Shown piece by piece: positions 7,942 through 17,590 of a stretch of DNA of 64,000 nt (position 1 is the first letter of the stretch; the number at the start of each line of letters is the position of its first letter). The translations under genes and the position numbers were made by a program. The stretch is from assembly GCF_002368035.1 (NCBI RefSeq), contig NZ_AP018222.1, forward strand, positions 2,320,471 through 2,384,470, written 5' to 3'. The notes under the pieces were generated by a model. It did not search any database. It saw nothing but the letters and a program-made list of their open reading frames with translations, and was not told where the DNA came from. This DNA comes from Nostoc linckia NIES-25. Lineage in GTDB: Bacteria > Cyanobacteriota > Cyanobacteriia > Cyanobacteriales > Nostocaceae.

Positions 7942-9321
7942 ATGACTTTGATTCTAACCGTTCTAGGTATAGTTGCTGGCATTAGCCTATATATTGGTTT
8001 TTTACACTTGCTAATTGCCTCTGGGCGATTAAAACCTGCACTAAACTTCTGCTTTGGGTTAAGCTGCTTGGCCGTTGTTGCTTCTATTTTGGCTCTTATG
8101 GCTGAATATAAAGCCATGAATGTAGACGATTACATAAATGCCAGAAAACTGCTAACTTCTTTCGGATATATTTACGGCATTAGTACTACTTGGTTTGTAT
8201 CTCTCTATGCAAATTTCAGAACAATGCCTTTAATTTTAGTACTCAATAGCTTGTACTTCATCAGCCTGTTAATCAACCAAATTTCTCCGGCAGGGATTCT
8301 CTACTCTCATATCAGCAACCTATCAAGTATTTCTTTGCCTTGGGGCGAATCGATTCCTCACCCACAAGGTACACTCAATCCCTTATTCAGTTTCCAATTA
8401 TTAGCTTTAATCGGTAATACTATTTTCGTTTTTTTTGCCTGTTACCTTCAATATCAGCGCGGCGAAAAGCAAGCAGCACTCACTCTCGGAATAAGTTTGG
8501 CAATTTTAATAGCAACTGTTCAACACGATCGCCTAGTAGATTTGGGAAAGATCCAATTTATATACCTGGCTGAGTTTGGATTTCTGTCCTTCATAGTAAT
8601 TATGAGTCTACGCTTATCCAAAGATTTAATACAAGCGGTGAAACTACAAGAACAATTGCAAGAAAGCAAACGGCTACGAAAAATTGCTGTGGAAGTCGAG
8701 CGAAATCGCCTCGCCCGCGACTTACACGATTCAGTCTCGCAGACATTGTTCACTGTAGCGACCATTGCCGAAGCTTTACCTAGAGTTTGGAAACGCAACC
8801 CAGATATAGCCCAACAAGGATTAGAGGAACTCGCCCAACTCACACAAGGGGCATTAGCAGAGATGCGAAATTTACTAATCGAGTTACGTCCTGATGGTTT
8901 GGCAGAGAAACCATTAGGTGAATTAATACAGCAGTTAACTAAAGCAATTTCTGGACGGCCAAGTTTACAGGTAACAACAACGATAGAAGGCGATTTACCT
9001 TTATCTAGTGAGCTAAAGCTTGTTTTCTACAGGATTACTCAAGAAGCACTGAATAATATTATTAAACATGCCCAAGCTACGCAAGTGTCAGTCAGCCTTC
9101 AGTACGATTCACAAAAGATAATCTTGCGTATCAGCGATAATGGCTGTGGTTTTGACCTCAGACAGATACCGATACCATCTGGTCATTTAGGAATAGCAAT
9201 TATGAAAGAACGAGCTGAGTCCATTGGCGCTAATTTCCATTTGTCAAGCTATTTAGGAAAAGGGACTGAGATTTCCCTAAGTTGCTCAACCCCTATCTTG
9301 AAAATAGCGAATCAAGAATAG
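7942..9321 (+). CDS. Membrane sensor histidine kinase, NarL/DesK-type
   Basis: 459 residues. The N-terminal half (1-~225) has about seven hydrophobic segments. A short linker helix leads to a HisKA_3 dimerisation domain with the phospho-acceptor His262 in RDLHDSVSQTLF. The HATPase_c domain has an N-box (QEALNNIIKHAQ, ~368-379) and a G-box (DNGCGF, 399-404). It should autophosphorylate in response to an unknown membrane signal and pass phosphate to the LuxR-type regulator at 9871-10518, which has the matching domain type. Array B sits just upstream of the ATG. Confidence 0.92.
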   Translation: MTLILTVLGIVAGISLYIGFLHLLIASGRLKPALNFCFGLSCLAVVASILALMAEYKAMNVDDYINARKLLTSFGYIYGISTTWFVSLYANFRTMPLILVLNSLYFISLLINQISPAGILYSHISNLSSISLPWGESIPHPQGTLNPLFSFQLLALIGNTIFVFFACYLQYQRGEKQAALTLGISLAILIATVQHDRLVDLGKIQFIYLAEFGFLSFIVIMSLRLSKDLIQAVKLQEQLQESKRLRKIAVEVERNRLARDLHDSVSQTLFTVATIAEALPRVWKRNPDIAQQGLEELAQLTQGALAEMRNLLIELRPDGLAEKPLGELIQQLTKAISGRPSLQVTTTIEGDLPLSSELKLVFYRITQEALNNIIKHAQATQVSVSLQYDSQKIILRISDNGCGFDLRQIPIPSGHLGIAIMKERAESIGANFHLSSYLGKGTEISLSCSTPILKIANQE

Positions 9322-9870
9322 GAAATTGAGAATTGGGAATCAGGCATTAAGCTGGGCACAAATAAACTTAACTAGATACAATCGACATTTTTGCTTTTTT
9401 ATTGCTCAAGAGTAAGGTTTTTAGACACATTTACTTTTCGCAATATAGTTCACTTAAATTGATATAAGGGACTGACAAATAAAAAAATATACAACTTTTC
9501 TTGTGGGGTGGACATCTTGTCCGCCCCTATGAACGGGCGGGCGAGACGCCCACCCCACAAGAGTGGATAATTTATTTCTTGGTAATCCCTAAGCTTGTTG
9601 TTCCGCTTTTGTTCTCCGTTTCCTATTCCCTATTCCCTTACTTTTACAGAAGAATTGTCCTAACTGGCCCGATCGCAATATAGTTATATTTATTTAACTT
9701 GACTTATTTGGAAAATACACATTATGATTCATAATTGTGAATTTTTATATTATTCGTTGGCAACAAATAAAAATTAAAGATTAAGAATTTTATCTAAAAA
9801 TTTAATGATGGAATAATAGAAAAGAATATCAATGTTTTAAAAAAATACTATTAAAAACCCGGATTTAAAC
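9322..9870. other. Intergenic region with large palindrome
   Basis: 549 bp between kinase and regulator genes. It holds the inverted repeat at 9500-9561, then A/T-rich sequence that probably includes the promoter of the regulator. The short frame over the palindrome is not a credible gene. Confidence 0.6.
9500..9561. repeat. 62-bp inverted repeat (CTTGTGGGGTGG type)
   Basis: Arms CTTGTGGGGTGG and CCACCCCACAAG with further internal pairing (TCCGCCC/GGGCGG). A second copy lies at 32400-32461. Confidence 0.9.
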
Positions 9871-10518
9871 ATGGAAACACATAAATTGGTCAAACCAATT
9901 CGGGTAATAACTGTTGACGATCATCAAATCTTGCGGGGAGGTATTAAATTTCTCTTGCTAGCCTTTGATGACATTGAATTAGTTGGGGAAGCGGGTAATG
10001 GAGATGAAGCAGTACGTCTTTGCGAAAACTTGCAACCAGATGTAGTGCTGATGGATTTGATGATGATGGGGATGAATGGGGCGGAGGTAACAAAAGTTAT
10101 CCGCAAAAAATACCCACAAATTCAGGTTTTAATTTTGACCAGTTTTCTAGACAAGGGGTTGGTACAGAAAGCAATGCAAGCGGGAGCCATCGGCTACTTG
10201 CTCAAGGGTGTCTCGATTGATGAGTTAGCGGATGCCATACGTTGTGCTGCCATTGGTAGATCTATTTTGGCAGCAGAGGTGATTCAGGCGTTGCTACAAC
10301 CGATTCAACCATCATCCCCTCCTGTATATGAACTGAGCAGGCGACAGACAGAGGTGTTAACACTCCTAGCTTTAGGATTGAGTAATGAAGCGATCGCTCA
10401 ACGAATGAAATTGAGTCCTTCTACCATTAGACATCATGTCAGTCAGGTACTAAATAAGTTAGGAGCAACCAACCGCACGGAGGCTGCTACTAGGGCGGTG
10501 CGAGTTGGATGTGTTTAA
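9871..10518 (+). CDS. NarL/FixJ-family response regulator
   Basis: 215 residues. The receiver domain (~10-125) has the acidic pair D16/D17, phospho-acceptor D62 (VVLMDLMMMGMNG) and conserved K112. The C-terminal LuxR-type helix-turn-helix (~152-212) reads LSRRQTEVLTLLALGLSNEA then a recognition helix SPSTIRHHVSQVLNKLG. Likely partner of the kinase at 7942-9321, although 549 bp and a palindrome separate them. The exporter genes that follow are possible targets (inference). Confidence 0.92.
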   Translation: METHKLVKPIRVITVDDHQILRGGIKFLLLAFDDIELVGEAGNGDEAVRLCENLQPDVVLMDLMMMGMNGAEVTKVIRKKYPQIQVLILTSFLDKGLVQKAMQAGAIGYLLKGVSIDELADAIRCAAIGRSILAAEVIQALLQPIQPSSPPVYELSRRQTEVLTLLALGLSNEAIAQRMKLSPSTIRHHVSQVLNKLGATNRTEAATRAVRVGCV

Positions 10519-10890
10519 CCGCGTTTTGTGGGTTTAGATAAAGAAAAAGAAAATTAATTGTAGAGACGTAGCAGTGCTACGTCTCTACTTCTTGCAGAAG
10601 TCGGCAAAAGGGGGAAGGGGAAAGGGGAAAAGGTTTGGTATTATTTTCCCTTTCCCCTTTAACCTTTCCCCTTTGATATTAGTGGCGAAAGTCATCCATT
10701 CAGGTGAAGGCATACAGACATACCAATGCCTAGTATGAAGTAACATTAAGCAACTATGAAGCTTATTATGGGTCTAGTTGTTAGTAAATTTCTCAAGATT
10801 CGATCGCAAACCTTTAACAACTCCTGATTCTGCACTTGTCCTCTAACTAAAGGCTACTCCCACACGGCAATCATCACAGGCTTGTATTGT
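10519..10890. other. Intergenic region: palindrome and G/A-C/T mirror element
   Basis: Contains the palindrome at 10560-10588 and an element at about 10590-10675 that opens with 'cttcttgcagaagtcgg' and has GGGGAAAGGGGAAAAGG against CCTTTCCCC arms. The same element type recurs at 37.05, 40.7 and 54.2 kb. No gene seen. Confidence 0.6.
10560..10588. repeat. Palindrome GTAGAGACGTAGCA type, second copy
   Basis: Differs from 7577-7605 only at the centre (GCAGTGC versus GCATTGC). It lies 40 bp after the response regulator stop and could form a transcript-end hairpin. Confidence 0.9.
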
Positions 10891-12357
10891 ATGGCTACGA
10901 ACATAGAAATTCCAGTTATTGGCAAAGTTAAGTATCCATTACGCTGGCTAATTGGGCTGATGGCGGGGGGCGCTTTGGTTGTGGGTACGGTTGCAAACTT
11001 TACTCTGATAAATCAAGGCACAAACCAAGAAGACATCGATCGCCTAACTGTGCCAGTATCGACACAAAATGTCACGTTACGGATTACGGCTAGTGGTAAA
11101 GTCGTACCAGTTCAAAGTGTAAATATTAGTCCCAAGAATCCTGGTGTGCTGTCGCAATTGTACGTCGAACAAGGCGATCGCGTTCAAAAAGGGCAAATTC
11201 TCGCCCGCATGGATAGTGCCAGCATTGACGCACAAAAAAGCCAGTATCTTGCTAACTTAGCGCAAAGTCAAGCACAGTTAGCCGAAGGCGTGGCTGGTAG
11301 TCGTCCTCAAGAAATTGCCCAAGCAAGGGCGCGATTAGCCCAAGCCCAAGCCCAGTTAACCCAAGCTCGTGCAGGTAATCGTCCCCAAGAAATTGCCCAA
11401 GCTCAAGCCCAAGTAGATGCAGCTCAAGCAAGAGTGAATTACACTGCCGAACAAGTAAAGCGTTATCAATATCTATATAAAGAAGGCGCAGAGAAAAAAC
11501 AATTACTCGATCAAGCCATCAGCGATGACAAAAGCGCCAGAGCCAACTTAGAAGAAGCGAAAAAACGATTGTCGTTAGTGCAAAGCGGTTCTCGTAGTGA
11601 AGAAATCGCCCAACGTCAAGCAGCAGTCAATGAAGCACGCGCAGCATTAGTACTGTTGGAAGATGGCACCCGTCCTGAGGAAATTGCTCAACGCCAAGCA
11701 GCCGTCGCATCCGCTGAAGCTCAGTTGAAAGGCGTGCAAGTGCAGTTAGAAGATACAATTATTCGCGCTCCCTTTTCGGGAATTGTCACCCAAAAGTATG
11801 CGAACGTTGGTGCTTTTGTCACACCCACAACTTCTGCTTCTACCAGTGCTTCAGCAACTTCTAGTTCCATTGTCGCCGTAGCGCGGGGTTTAGAAATATT
11901 AGCTCAAGTTCCCGAAGCCGATATTGGCAGAATCAAACCAGGACAGCAAGTGGAAATTGTCGCCGATGCTTATCCAGACCAAGTTTTTAAAGGACACGTG
12001 CGCTTGATTGCTCCCGAAGCAGTGGTGGAACAAGGCGTGACATCCTTCCAGGTACGCGTTGCTTTGGATACTGGCATAGATAAACTGCGTTCTGGCTTAA
12101 ATGTGGATCTGACTTTTTTAGGCGATCGCGTTAATAATGCCTTAGTATTACCAACAGTTTCCATCGTTACCGAAAAAGGTAGAACTGGCGTACTTGTACC
12201 AGATGAAAACAATAAACCTCAATTCCGCGAAGTCACTGTTGGCGCACAAATCAAAGACCAAACGCAGGTTTTAGGAGGAGTTAAACAAGGCGATCGCATT
12301 TTTGTTAACCCACCAAAGGATTACAAAATTGAGAAAGCCAAAGAACAGGAGAATTAA
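10891..12357 (+). CDS. HlyD/RND-type periplasmic membrane-fusion protein
   Basis: 488 residues from the ATG at 10891; an upstream TTG at 10882 adds only three residues. Residues ~15-40 form an N-terminal membrane anchor. A lipoyl-like half-motif follows (SGKVVPVQSV, GDRVQKGQILARMD), then a long coiled-coil hairpin rich in AQA with four copies of an (R/S)PQEIAQ-like motif, and the returning lipoyl half (IIRAPFSGIVTQKYANVGAF). The beta-barrel C-terminal part ends in the usual MFP domain. It should link an inner-membrane transporter to the outer membrane; the permease at 12664 is the obvious partner. Confidence 0.9.
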   Translation: MATNIEIPVIGKVKYPLRWLIGLMAGGALVVGTVANFTLINQGTNQEDIDRLTVPVSTQNVTLRITASGKVVPVQSVNISPKNPGVLSQLYVEQGDRVQKGQILARMDSASIDAQKSQYLANLAQSQAQLAEGVAGSRPQEIAQARARLAQAQAQLTQARAGNRPQEIAQAQAQVDAAQARVNYTAEQVKRYQYLYKEGAEKKQLLDQAISDDKSARANLEEAKKRLSLVQSGSRSEEIAQRQAAVNEARAALVLLEDGTRPEEIAQRQAAVASAEAQLKGVQVQLEDTIIRAPFSGIVTQKYANVGAFVTPTTSASTSASATSSSIVAVARGLEILAQVPEADIGRIKPGQQVEIVADAYPDQVFKGHVRLIAPEAVVEQGVTSFQVRVALDTGIDKLRSGLNVDLTFLGDRVNNALVLPTVSIVTEKGRTGVLVPDENNKPQFREVTVGAQIKDQTQVLGGVKQGDRIFVNPPKDYKIEKAKEQEN

Positions 12358-12663
12358 TAATCTGTGACTGGGGACTGGGAGACAAACTCCTCATTCAACA
12401 GTCAACAGTTAACCGTTAACAGTTATAGCAATAGACAAGACTATTAGGACATCAACAGATGATAAAACTTAGACACAAAGCGAAAAGTCACGACTCGGCG
12501 GCTTGTGCCGTAGACACTTTGCGGCAAGACAGAGGCATCTGTTAGCGCAGCGATCTTCGACTGTGGATAGCGTCACTTTTCAAGCAAAGACTTTTCACCC
12601 AATCCCCAGTCCCCAGTCCCCAGTCCCTTGCTATAACAGTCAACTTTATAATCCAAAATTGAC
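12358..12663. other. Intergenic region with STRR repeats, no ATPase gene
   Basis: 306 bp between the membrane-fusion gene and the permease, where MFP-ATPase-permease operons often carry an ABC ATPase gene. No ATPase remnant is seen. The gap holds AACAGTTAACCG-like inverted fragments and an STRR run at 12598-12627. Confidence 0.6.
12598..12627. repeat. Heptanucleotide STRR run (CCCCAGT)
   Basis: About four tandem CCCCAGT/CCCCAAT units, the short tandem repeat class typical of heterocystous cyanobacteria. Further short runs lie at 63178-63198. Confidence 0.85.
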
Positions 12664-13881
12664 ATGAATTTTTTAGAAAGCGTACAAATGGCGGGGAAAA
12701 CCCTGTTATCAAATAAGCTGCGTAGTGCCCTGACGATGCTGGGTATAGTTATTGGTAATGCTTCAGTAATTGCCATGATTGGGATTGGCGAAGGTGGGCA
12801 AAAATTCGTTCAAAAACAACTCGAATCATTAGGGCCAAATGTGTTATTTGTAATCCCAGGAAATCGAGAGACTCAACGCATTTCCTTTGAAGTGCCGAAA
12901 AATTTAGTGTTGCAAGATGCCGATGCGATCGCCTCTCAGGTGCCATCAGTTATAGGAGTTGCACCTGAGTTAAATAGAAGACAAGTAATTACTTATCGCA
13001 ATCGAAATACTGACGTTAATATTATTGGTACAACTCCCAGCTTTTTATCGGTGCGAGATTTTGAAACTGATAAAGGCAGGTTTTTCAGCGAAGTAGACAT
13101 CAAGCGAAGCAATCAAGTTGTTGTATTAGGTGCAGACTTAGCGGAAAAACTATTTGGTAATAGTAATGCCACCGGTCAGCAATTGCGAATTGGCAATACC
13201 AGCTTTCAAGTAATTGGCACATTAGTAGCCAAAGGTTCTAGTGTGGGAGCAGATTATGATGAAGCTGCCATAATACCGATTACAACCTCTGCAAATCGGC
13301 TTGTAGGAAAGAATTCTCCCTACGGTATCGCCTTGGATTACCTCGTCGCTGCTGCTCGTGATGGTGATAGTGTCGATGCAGCAGAGTTTCAAATTACGAA
13401 TTTGCTGCGGCTACGACACAAAATTAATGGTGAAGATGACTTTACGATTCGCACCCAAAAAGATGCTTTGCAAACTGTCGGTCAAATTACGGGTGCATTG
13501 ACAATTATGTTAGCAGCGATCGCAGCTATATCGTTGTTTGTGGGCGGCATTGGCATCATGAATATTATGCTAGTCTCCGTCACCGAACGCACCCAAGAAA
13601 TTGGATTGAGAAAAGCGATCGGGGCAACAGAGCAAGATATTTTACTACAGTTCATCATTGAAGCAGTAATAGTTTCCGCCGCTGGCGGTTTAGTTGGGAC
13701 TGCCGTTGGTGTCAGTGGTATTCTTTTGGTGTCAGCTTTAACACCATTAGATGCTGGGATTTCTACGGTGGCGATCGCTACCGCTGTGGGCGTTTCCGGC
13801 GGTATTGGTTTATTCTTTGGCGTCGTTCCCGCACGTCGCGCTGCTAAACTCGACCCCATCGTTGCATTAAGAAGCGCCTAA
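12664..13881 (+). CDS. MacB/DevC-like ABC transporter permease
   Basis: 405 residues. TM1 near 20-42 (LTMLGIVIGNASVIAMIGIG), then a large periplasmic MacB_PCD domain (~45-270), then three TM segments forming the FtsX domain (~275-400), with the family signature NIMLVSVTERTQEIGLRKAI and the ending ARRAAKLDPIVALR. This topology is a type VII/mechanotransmission ABC permease, which needs a separate ATPase; none is in the window. It probably works with the membrane-fusion protein upstream. Start ATG 12664 aligns with the usual MNFLES-type start. Confidence 0.9.
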   Translation: MNFLESVQMAGKTLLSNKLRSALTMLGIVIGNASVIAMIGIGEGGQKFVQKQLESLGPNVLFVIPGNRETQRISFEVPKNLVLQDADAIASQVPSVIGVAPELNRRQVITYRNRNTDVNIIGTTPSFLSVRDFETDKGRFFSEVDIKRSNQVVVLGADLAEKLFGNSNATGQQLRIGNTSFQVIGTLVAKGSSVGADYDEAAIIPITTSANRLVGKNSPYGIALDYLVAAARDGDSVDAAEFQITNLLRLRHKINGEDDFTIRTQKDALQTVGQITGALTIMLAAIAAISLFVGGIGIMNIMLVSVTERTQEIGLRKAIGATEQDILLQFIIEAVIVSAAGGLVGTAVGVSGILLVSALTPLDAGISTVAIATAVGVSGGIGLFFGVVPARRAAKLDPIVALRSA

Positions 13882-13899
13882 TCTCTTATATTCTAAGCT

Positions 13900-14014
13900 C
13901 AATCAAAAAACTTCTCCCTGGTTTTACTACGCAAAACCGTCCCTCTCCGATTCGGAGAGGGACAGGCTTGAACTTTAGTTTAAGACAGGGAGAGGTTCGT
14001 CGAACTCACGTTAA
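13900..14014. repeat. ~115-bp dispersed repeat element E, copy 1
   Basis: Contains the perfect palindrome at 13939-13963 (GTCCCTCTCCGA / TCGGAGAGGGAC arms). The whole block recurs in reverse complement at 51820-51931. Located just after the permease gene; it may double as a terminator. Confidence 0.85.
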
Positions 14015-14079
14015 CAAGATATAAACCGTGTTTTACTCCTGAATTCAGAATTCAGAATTCAGAATTCTGCCTTAAGCTA

Positions 14080-14796
14080 TTACGCCAAATCAAAAAGCAA
14101 GATTTCGCCGCCGATGTTGGTGCTAATTTCTAGTTGTTCTTCGCCGTTGATTTGAACGCCATCACCCGCTCTGAGTTCTTCACCGTTTAAGGTAACTATA
14201 CCTTGAGCTACTTGTAACCAGGCATAGCGATCGCTTTTGACTTGATAATTAACAACATCACCTTGTTCTAAAACAGATGTGTATAAGTCAACATCTTGGT
14301 GAATTGTTACAGCGCCATCACGGCCATCTTTAGCAGCAATTAAGCGTAATTTGCCCCGCTTTTCTTCGATGGGAAAAGCTTTTTGTTCGTATCTTGGTGT
14401 CAACCCTTGTTCGTCAGGAATAATCCAGATTTGTAGTAAATGTAGTGGTTCAGTTGGCGAAGGATTAAATTCGCTGTGGCTGATTCCAGTACCAGCACTC
14501 ATAATCTGGGTATCGCCGGGACGAATTACTGAGCCTGTACCCAAGCTATCTTTATGTTCCACGGCGCCTTCTAAGACGTATGTGAGAATTTCCATATCCC
14601 GGTGACCGTGGGTAGGAAATCCAGCGCCAGGAGCAATGCGGTCGTCGTTAATTACTCGCAGAGAACGAAATCCCATGCGGTTGGGATCGTAAAAACTACC
14701 AAAGGAAAATGTGTGATAACTATCAAGCCAGCCTATTTGAGCGCGGCCGCGTGCATTGCGATCGTGAATTAGATGAGCGATCGTATTTTTAGACAT
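14080..14796 (-). CDS. Pirin family protein
   Basis: 238 residues, a bicupin. The metal-binding motif is in the N-terminal cupin: PTHGHRDMEILTYVLEGAVEH supplies the His pair, with a further His/Glu in the SAGTGISHSEFN region. Pirins bind Fe(II); some have quercetinase activity and some act as redox-sensitive partners, so the substrate is unknown. Cytoplasmic, usual family length (~230). It lies among stress-type genes (Dps, aldo/keto reductase) on the same strand, but gaps are large, so co-transcription is not implied. Confidence 0.92.
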   Translation of the reverse strand: MSKNTIAHLIHDRNARGRAQIGWLDSYHTFSFGSFYDPNRMGFRSLRVINDDRIAPGAGFPTHGHRDMEILTYVLEGAVEHKDSLGTGSVIRPGDTQIMSAGTGISHSEFNPSPTEPLHLLQIWIIPDEQGLTPRYEQKAFPIEEKRGKLRLIAAKDGRDGAVTIHQDVDLYTSVLEQGDVVNYQVKSDRYAWLQVAQGIVTLNGEELRAGDGVQINGEEQLEISTNIGGEILLFDLA

Positions 14797-15133
14797 AGAT
14801 TTACCTTGTTGTTAATTGTTTTTAGGTAAGAATTTAGAATGGGCGATGCCCCACTGCGCTAACAGAACTTAGAATTCAGAATTAATAAGGTTGGATAACA
14901 AAAATCGTTCATAGTTTTTATTTCCTCAACCTAATTTTCAACTATTTAAATAGTAAATTATATACATACGAAATGAAAAGTACGCACTTAAAAGTGCGAT
15001 ACTTACCAAAAATATACTATGAAATTTAAAAGTGATTTTTAATTATATTGGATTCTTTTATTAGTATAAAAAATGAAAGCATTTGGAGCTTAGCTTCTCG
15101 TAGAGTAAGAGATCGTTTATAAAGTAAATCTTA

Positions 15134-15249
15134 AGTAGGGTGTGTTATGGCTTTAGCCTAACGCACCGCTATATAAGACGGTGCGTTAGGCGCTCATATT
15201 ATATTTTTAGTGACAATTAATCTCAAAATACGCGTCTAACACACCCTAC
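15134..15249. repeat. 116-bp inverted-repeat element (GTAGGGTGTGTTA ends)
   Basis: Perfect 13-bp terminal inverted repeats GTAGGGTGTGTTA and TAACACACCCTAC, with internal palindromic CTAACGCACCG/CGGTGCGTTAG. A shorter relative lies at 50814-50894. Confidence 0.85.
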
Positions 15250-15349
15250 TGGACTGTTTCAGCTAAAATGATGCTATAGATTTTGAGGTATTGATAGAAA
15301 CCAACGTTTTTGATTTTTCCAAATGCACCAAATTAGCTGAAACAGTCCA
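15250..15349. mobile_element. 100-bp MITE-like element with 17-bp TIRs
   Basis: Terminal inverted repeats TGGACTGTTTCAGCTAA (15250-15266) and its exact reverse complement (15333-15349). It is flanked by CTAC on both sides (15246-15249, 15350-15353), a possible 4-bp target duplication. It abuts the end of the 15134-15249 element. No coding capacity. Confidence 0.75.
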
Positions 15350-15542
15350 CTACAATAATTTTATTTTTACTGAATTCTCCTGTATATAGCGGTTCCCAAG
15401 CAAATGAAGTACAGAAATTTGTATGTACGCAAAGCTTTGCGCTCCTAATTTTTACTTCGCTATATAAATCATATGGTGCGTTACGGCTCGAACCTAACGC
15501 ACCATATTAGTTAAGATCTACTGTTCCCTAATTTAAAAGTGC

Positions 15543-16115
15543 TTACTTGACGCTAGCTACTGCCTTTTGAGTTTTAGTAGCACCTGCGCTACCATTTTCT
15601 CCCTTAATTTCTGCTACTTGTAGATGAGCTTCTAAGAACCACAGACGCTTGTCAATAGTGCGGGAAATTTCAGTGTAAAGGTCAGCGGTATCAGCATCAC
15701 CTAATTCATCGGTTTTATCGATCGCTTCTCTGATGTGTTTAGCGAAAGGTGCAAAACGATCTGCTAAAGCTGTTACATGGTCTTTACCATCCAAAATATC
15801 AAATGGATATTCAGGCAGAATGGAATTATTAGCAGCAGCACGGGCTGTTCCTACAGCATATCCGCCCAAAGCTGTGACGCGTTCTGCAACCATATCAACA
15901 TATTCTTCCAATTCACCAGCGAGTTCATCAAATAATTCGTGTAGCTGGTAGAAATCTGTGCCTTTAACATTCCAATGCGCTTGCTTTACCTGGGTTTTCA
16001 AATCTAAACTAGCTGCCAGGGTTTTGTTGAGAATAACTACAATTTGCACTCGTGCTTCAGCAGGAATGTCAATGCGTGTGGGGTACAAACGTGATGCTAG
16101 GGTGTTGTCGCTCAT
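15543..16115 (-). CDS. dps: Dps family DNA-starvation/ferritin-like protein
   Basis: 190 residues. The inter-subunit ferroxidase site is visible: QAHWNVKGTDFYQLHELFDE gives the His and Glu/Asp ligands, followed by VDMVAERVTALGG (Asp/Glu). Dps dodecamers oxidise and store iron and detoxify H2O2. The C-terminal extension (AEIKGENGSAGATKTQKAV) is longer than minimal Dps and lysine-poor, so DNA binding is not obvious. A catalase and two peroxiredoxins elsewhere in the window fit the same oxidative-stress theme. Confidence 0.93.
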   Translation of the reverse strand: MSDNTLASRLYPTRIDIPAEARVQIVVILNKTLAASLDLKTQVKQAHWNVKGTDFYQLHELFDELAGELEEYVDMVAERVTALGGYAVGTARAAANNSILPEYPFDILDGKDHVTALADRFAPFAKHIREAIDKTDELGDADTADLYTEISRTIDKRLWFLEAHLQVAEIKGENGSAGATKTQKAVASVK

Positions 16116-16355
16116 GGTTTTACTTAATGCCTTTTACAGTTAACTTTACAGATTTTAGTTAGCAAAGCGAAACTCTCTGACGATAGATTGAATTCAAGCC
16201 TGAATGTGTTATTGTTTCAAGTTTATACAATTTTGATTGAGAATTTATTTTTGTTCAATGCTTAGTGTAAATACATTGGTCATTGGTCATTAGTAAATAA
16301 TAAAATCTTTATAAAGAACAAGTAACAAATGACTAATGACTAATGACCGATCGCA

Positions 16356-17408
16356 TTAGAGCCGATGGTTGTCTATGGCATTAAATGTACCACCAAAAAG
16401 GCGATCGCGAATCATATCGCTGTGTAAAAATTCATGTGGAAAACCCAAATCAATTTGACTGGCTTGATTTAAACGCTGTAAATGTTCTGGGGAAAGAGTC
16501 ACATCCAAAGAAGCTAAGTTATCTTGAAACTGAGTTAATTTACGCGCCCCAACAATCGGAATTATTACCCCACTTTGAACGCGTAACCAAGCTAATGCTA
16601 CCTGTGATGGTGTGTGTCCAATTTCTGTTGCAACTTGACTCACAACTTCCGCGATCGCTAAACTTTTTTCTGAAATAATTCCTAAGGCGGGATTTGCTAA
16701 CCGTCCTGATTCCCCACTTTCTTGAGGAGGTTTATTATACTTCCCTGTCAGCACGCCACCACCCAAAGGCGACCACGGTGTTACCGCTAAATCGAAAGCT
16801 TTGGCCATCGGTAGTAAATCGCGTTCTGGTGTCCGCTGAATTAAACTATACTCAATTTGCAAGGCGACAAACTGCGTCCATCCTTGATATTGAGCGATGG
16901 TATTTGCTTGGGAAACAATCCAAGCGGGTGCATCAGAAATGCCGATGTAAAGTACTTTACCTTGGCGAACTACATCATCAAGCGATCGCAACACTTCTTC
17001 AATGGGCGTGGTAAAATCCCAAGCGTGCAACCAGAATAAATCAATGTAGTCGGTATTCAAGCGCTTCAGGCTACTTTCTAAAGATTGGATTAAATTCTTG
17101 CGATGATTCCCGCTACCATTGGGGTCGCCCTTTTTGTCGTTCATCCGCAGGGGAAAGGAATATTTCGTAGCAACTACAAAACGTTCCCGGTCTTTGGCTA
17201 TTAATTCACCAACAATTTTCTCACTGCTACCATCGGTATAACCATTGGCGGTGTCAATAAAATTGCCTCCTGCTTCCACAAAAGCATCAAAGACTCTAGC
17301 GCTTTCGTCTTTGGAAGCACCCCAACCCCAATCTTCACCGAAAGTCATTGTTCCTAAGCAGAGTTCAGAAACTCTTAACCCGCTTTTGCCTAAGAGTTTG
17401 TATCTCAT
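16356..17408 (-). CDS. Aldo/keto reductase
   Basis: 350 residues, a complete (beta/alpha)8 NAD(P)H-dependent reductase. The catalytic tetrad is visible: Asp and Tyr in FIDTANGYTDGSSE, Lys in VVATKYSFP, His in DYIDLFWLHAWD. The C-terminal cofactor region VIIPIVGARKLTQFQDNL is intact. Substrate unknown; similarity to the YajO/Tas-type general reductases is likely. Single-gene unit on the minus strand. Confidence 0.93.
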   Translation of the reverse strand: MRYKLLGKSGLRVSELCLGTMTFGEDWGWGASKDESARVFDAFVEAGGNFIDTANGYTDGSSEKIVGELIAKDRERFVVATKYSFPLRMNDKKGDPNGSGNHRKNLIQSLESSLKRLNTDYIDLFWLHAWDFTTPIEEVLRSLDDVVRQGKVLYIGISDAPAWIVSQANTIAQYQGWTQFVALQIEYSLIQRTPERDLLPMAKAFDLAVTPWSPLGGGVLTGKYNKPPQESGESGRLANPALGIISEKSLAIAEVVSQVATEIGHTPSQVALAWLRVQSGVIIPIVGARKLTQFQDNLASLDVTLSPEHLQRLNQASQIDLGFPHEFLHSDMIRDRLFGGTFNAIDNHRL

Positions 17409-17590
17409 AAATATTTTCTCATTAATGAAAAAACTATGCGAATACTATCCCAAAGGCATGATAACTGGAAATTAAGATATCGCGTATCTAATGCAGCATA
17501 TCTTTATTGTGTTGGGTGTTTAACACCAGTTGCTACCCTACACGTTCTCCAAAGGAATATAATTATCGCGCAGCGTACCATGCTATCAAA

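Larger units (their letters stand above)
14797..15542. other. Intergenic region with nested inverted-repeat elements
   Basis: 746 bp between Dps and pirin genes. Contains the 15134-15249 element and the 15250-15349 MITE-like element next to it, then a degenerate 'ggtgcgtta ... taacgcacc' palindrome (about 15475-15507). No gene seen. Confidence 0.65.

Noticed and set aside
9501..9683. 60-residue ORF between kinase and regulator
   Set aside because: Runs through the 62-bp inverted repeat; composition follows the palindrome.
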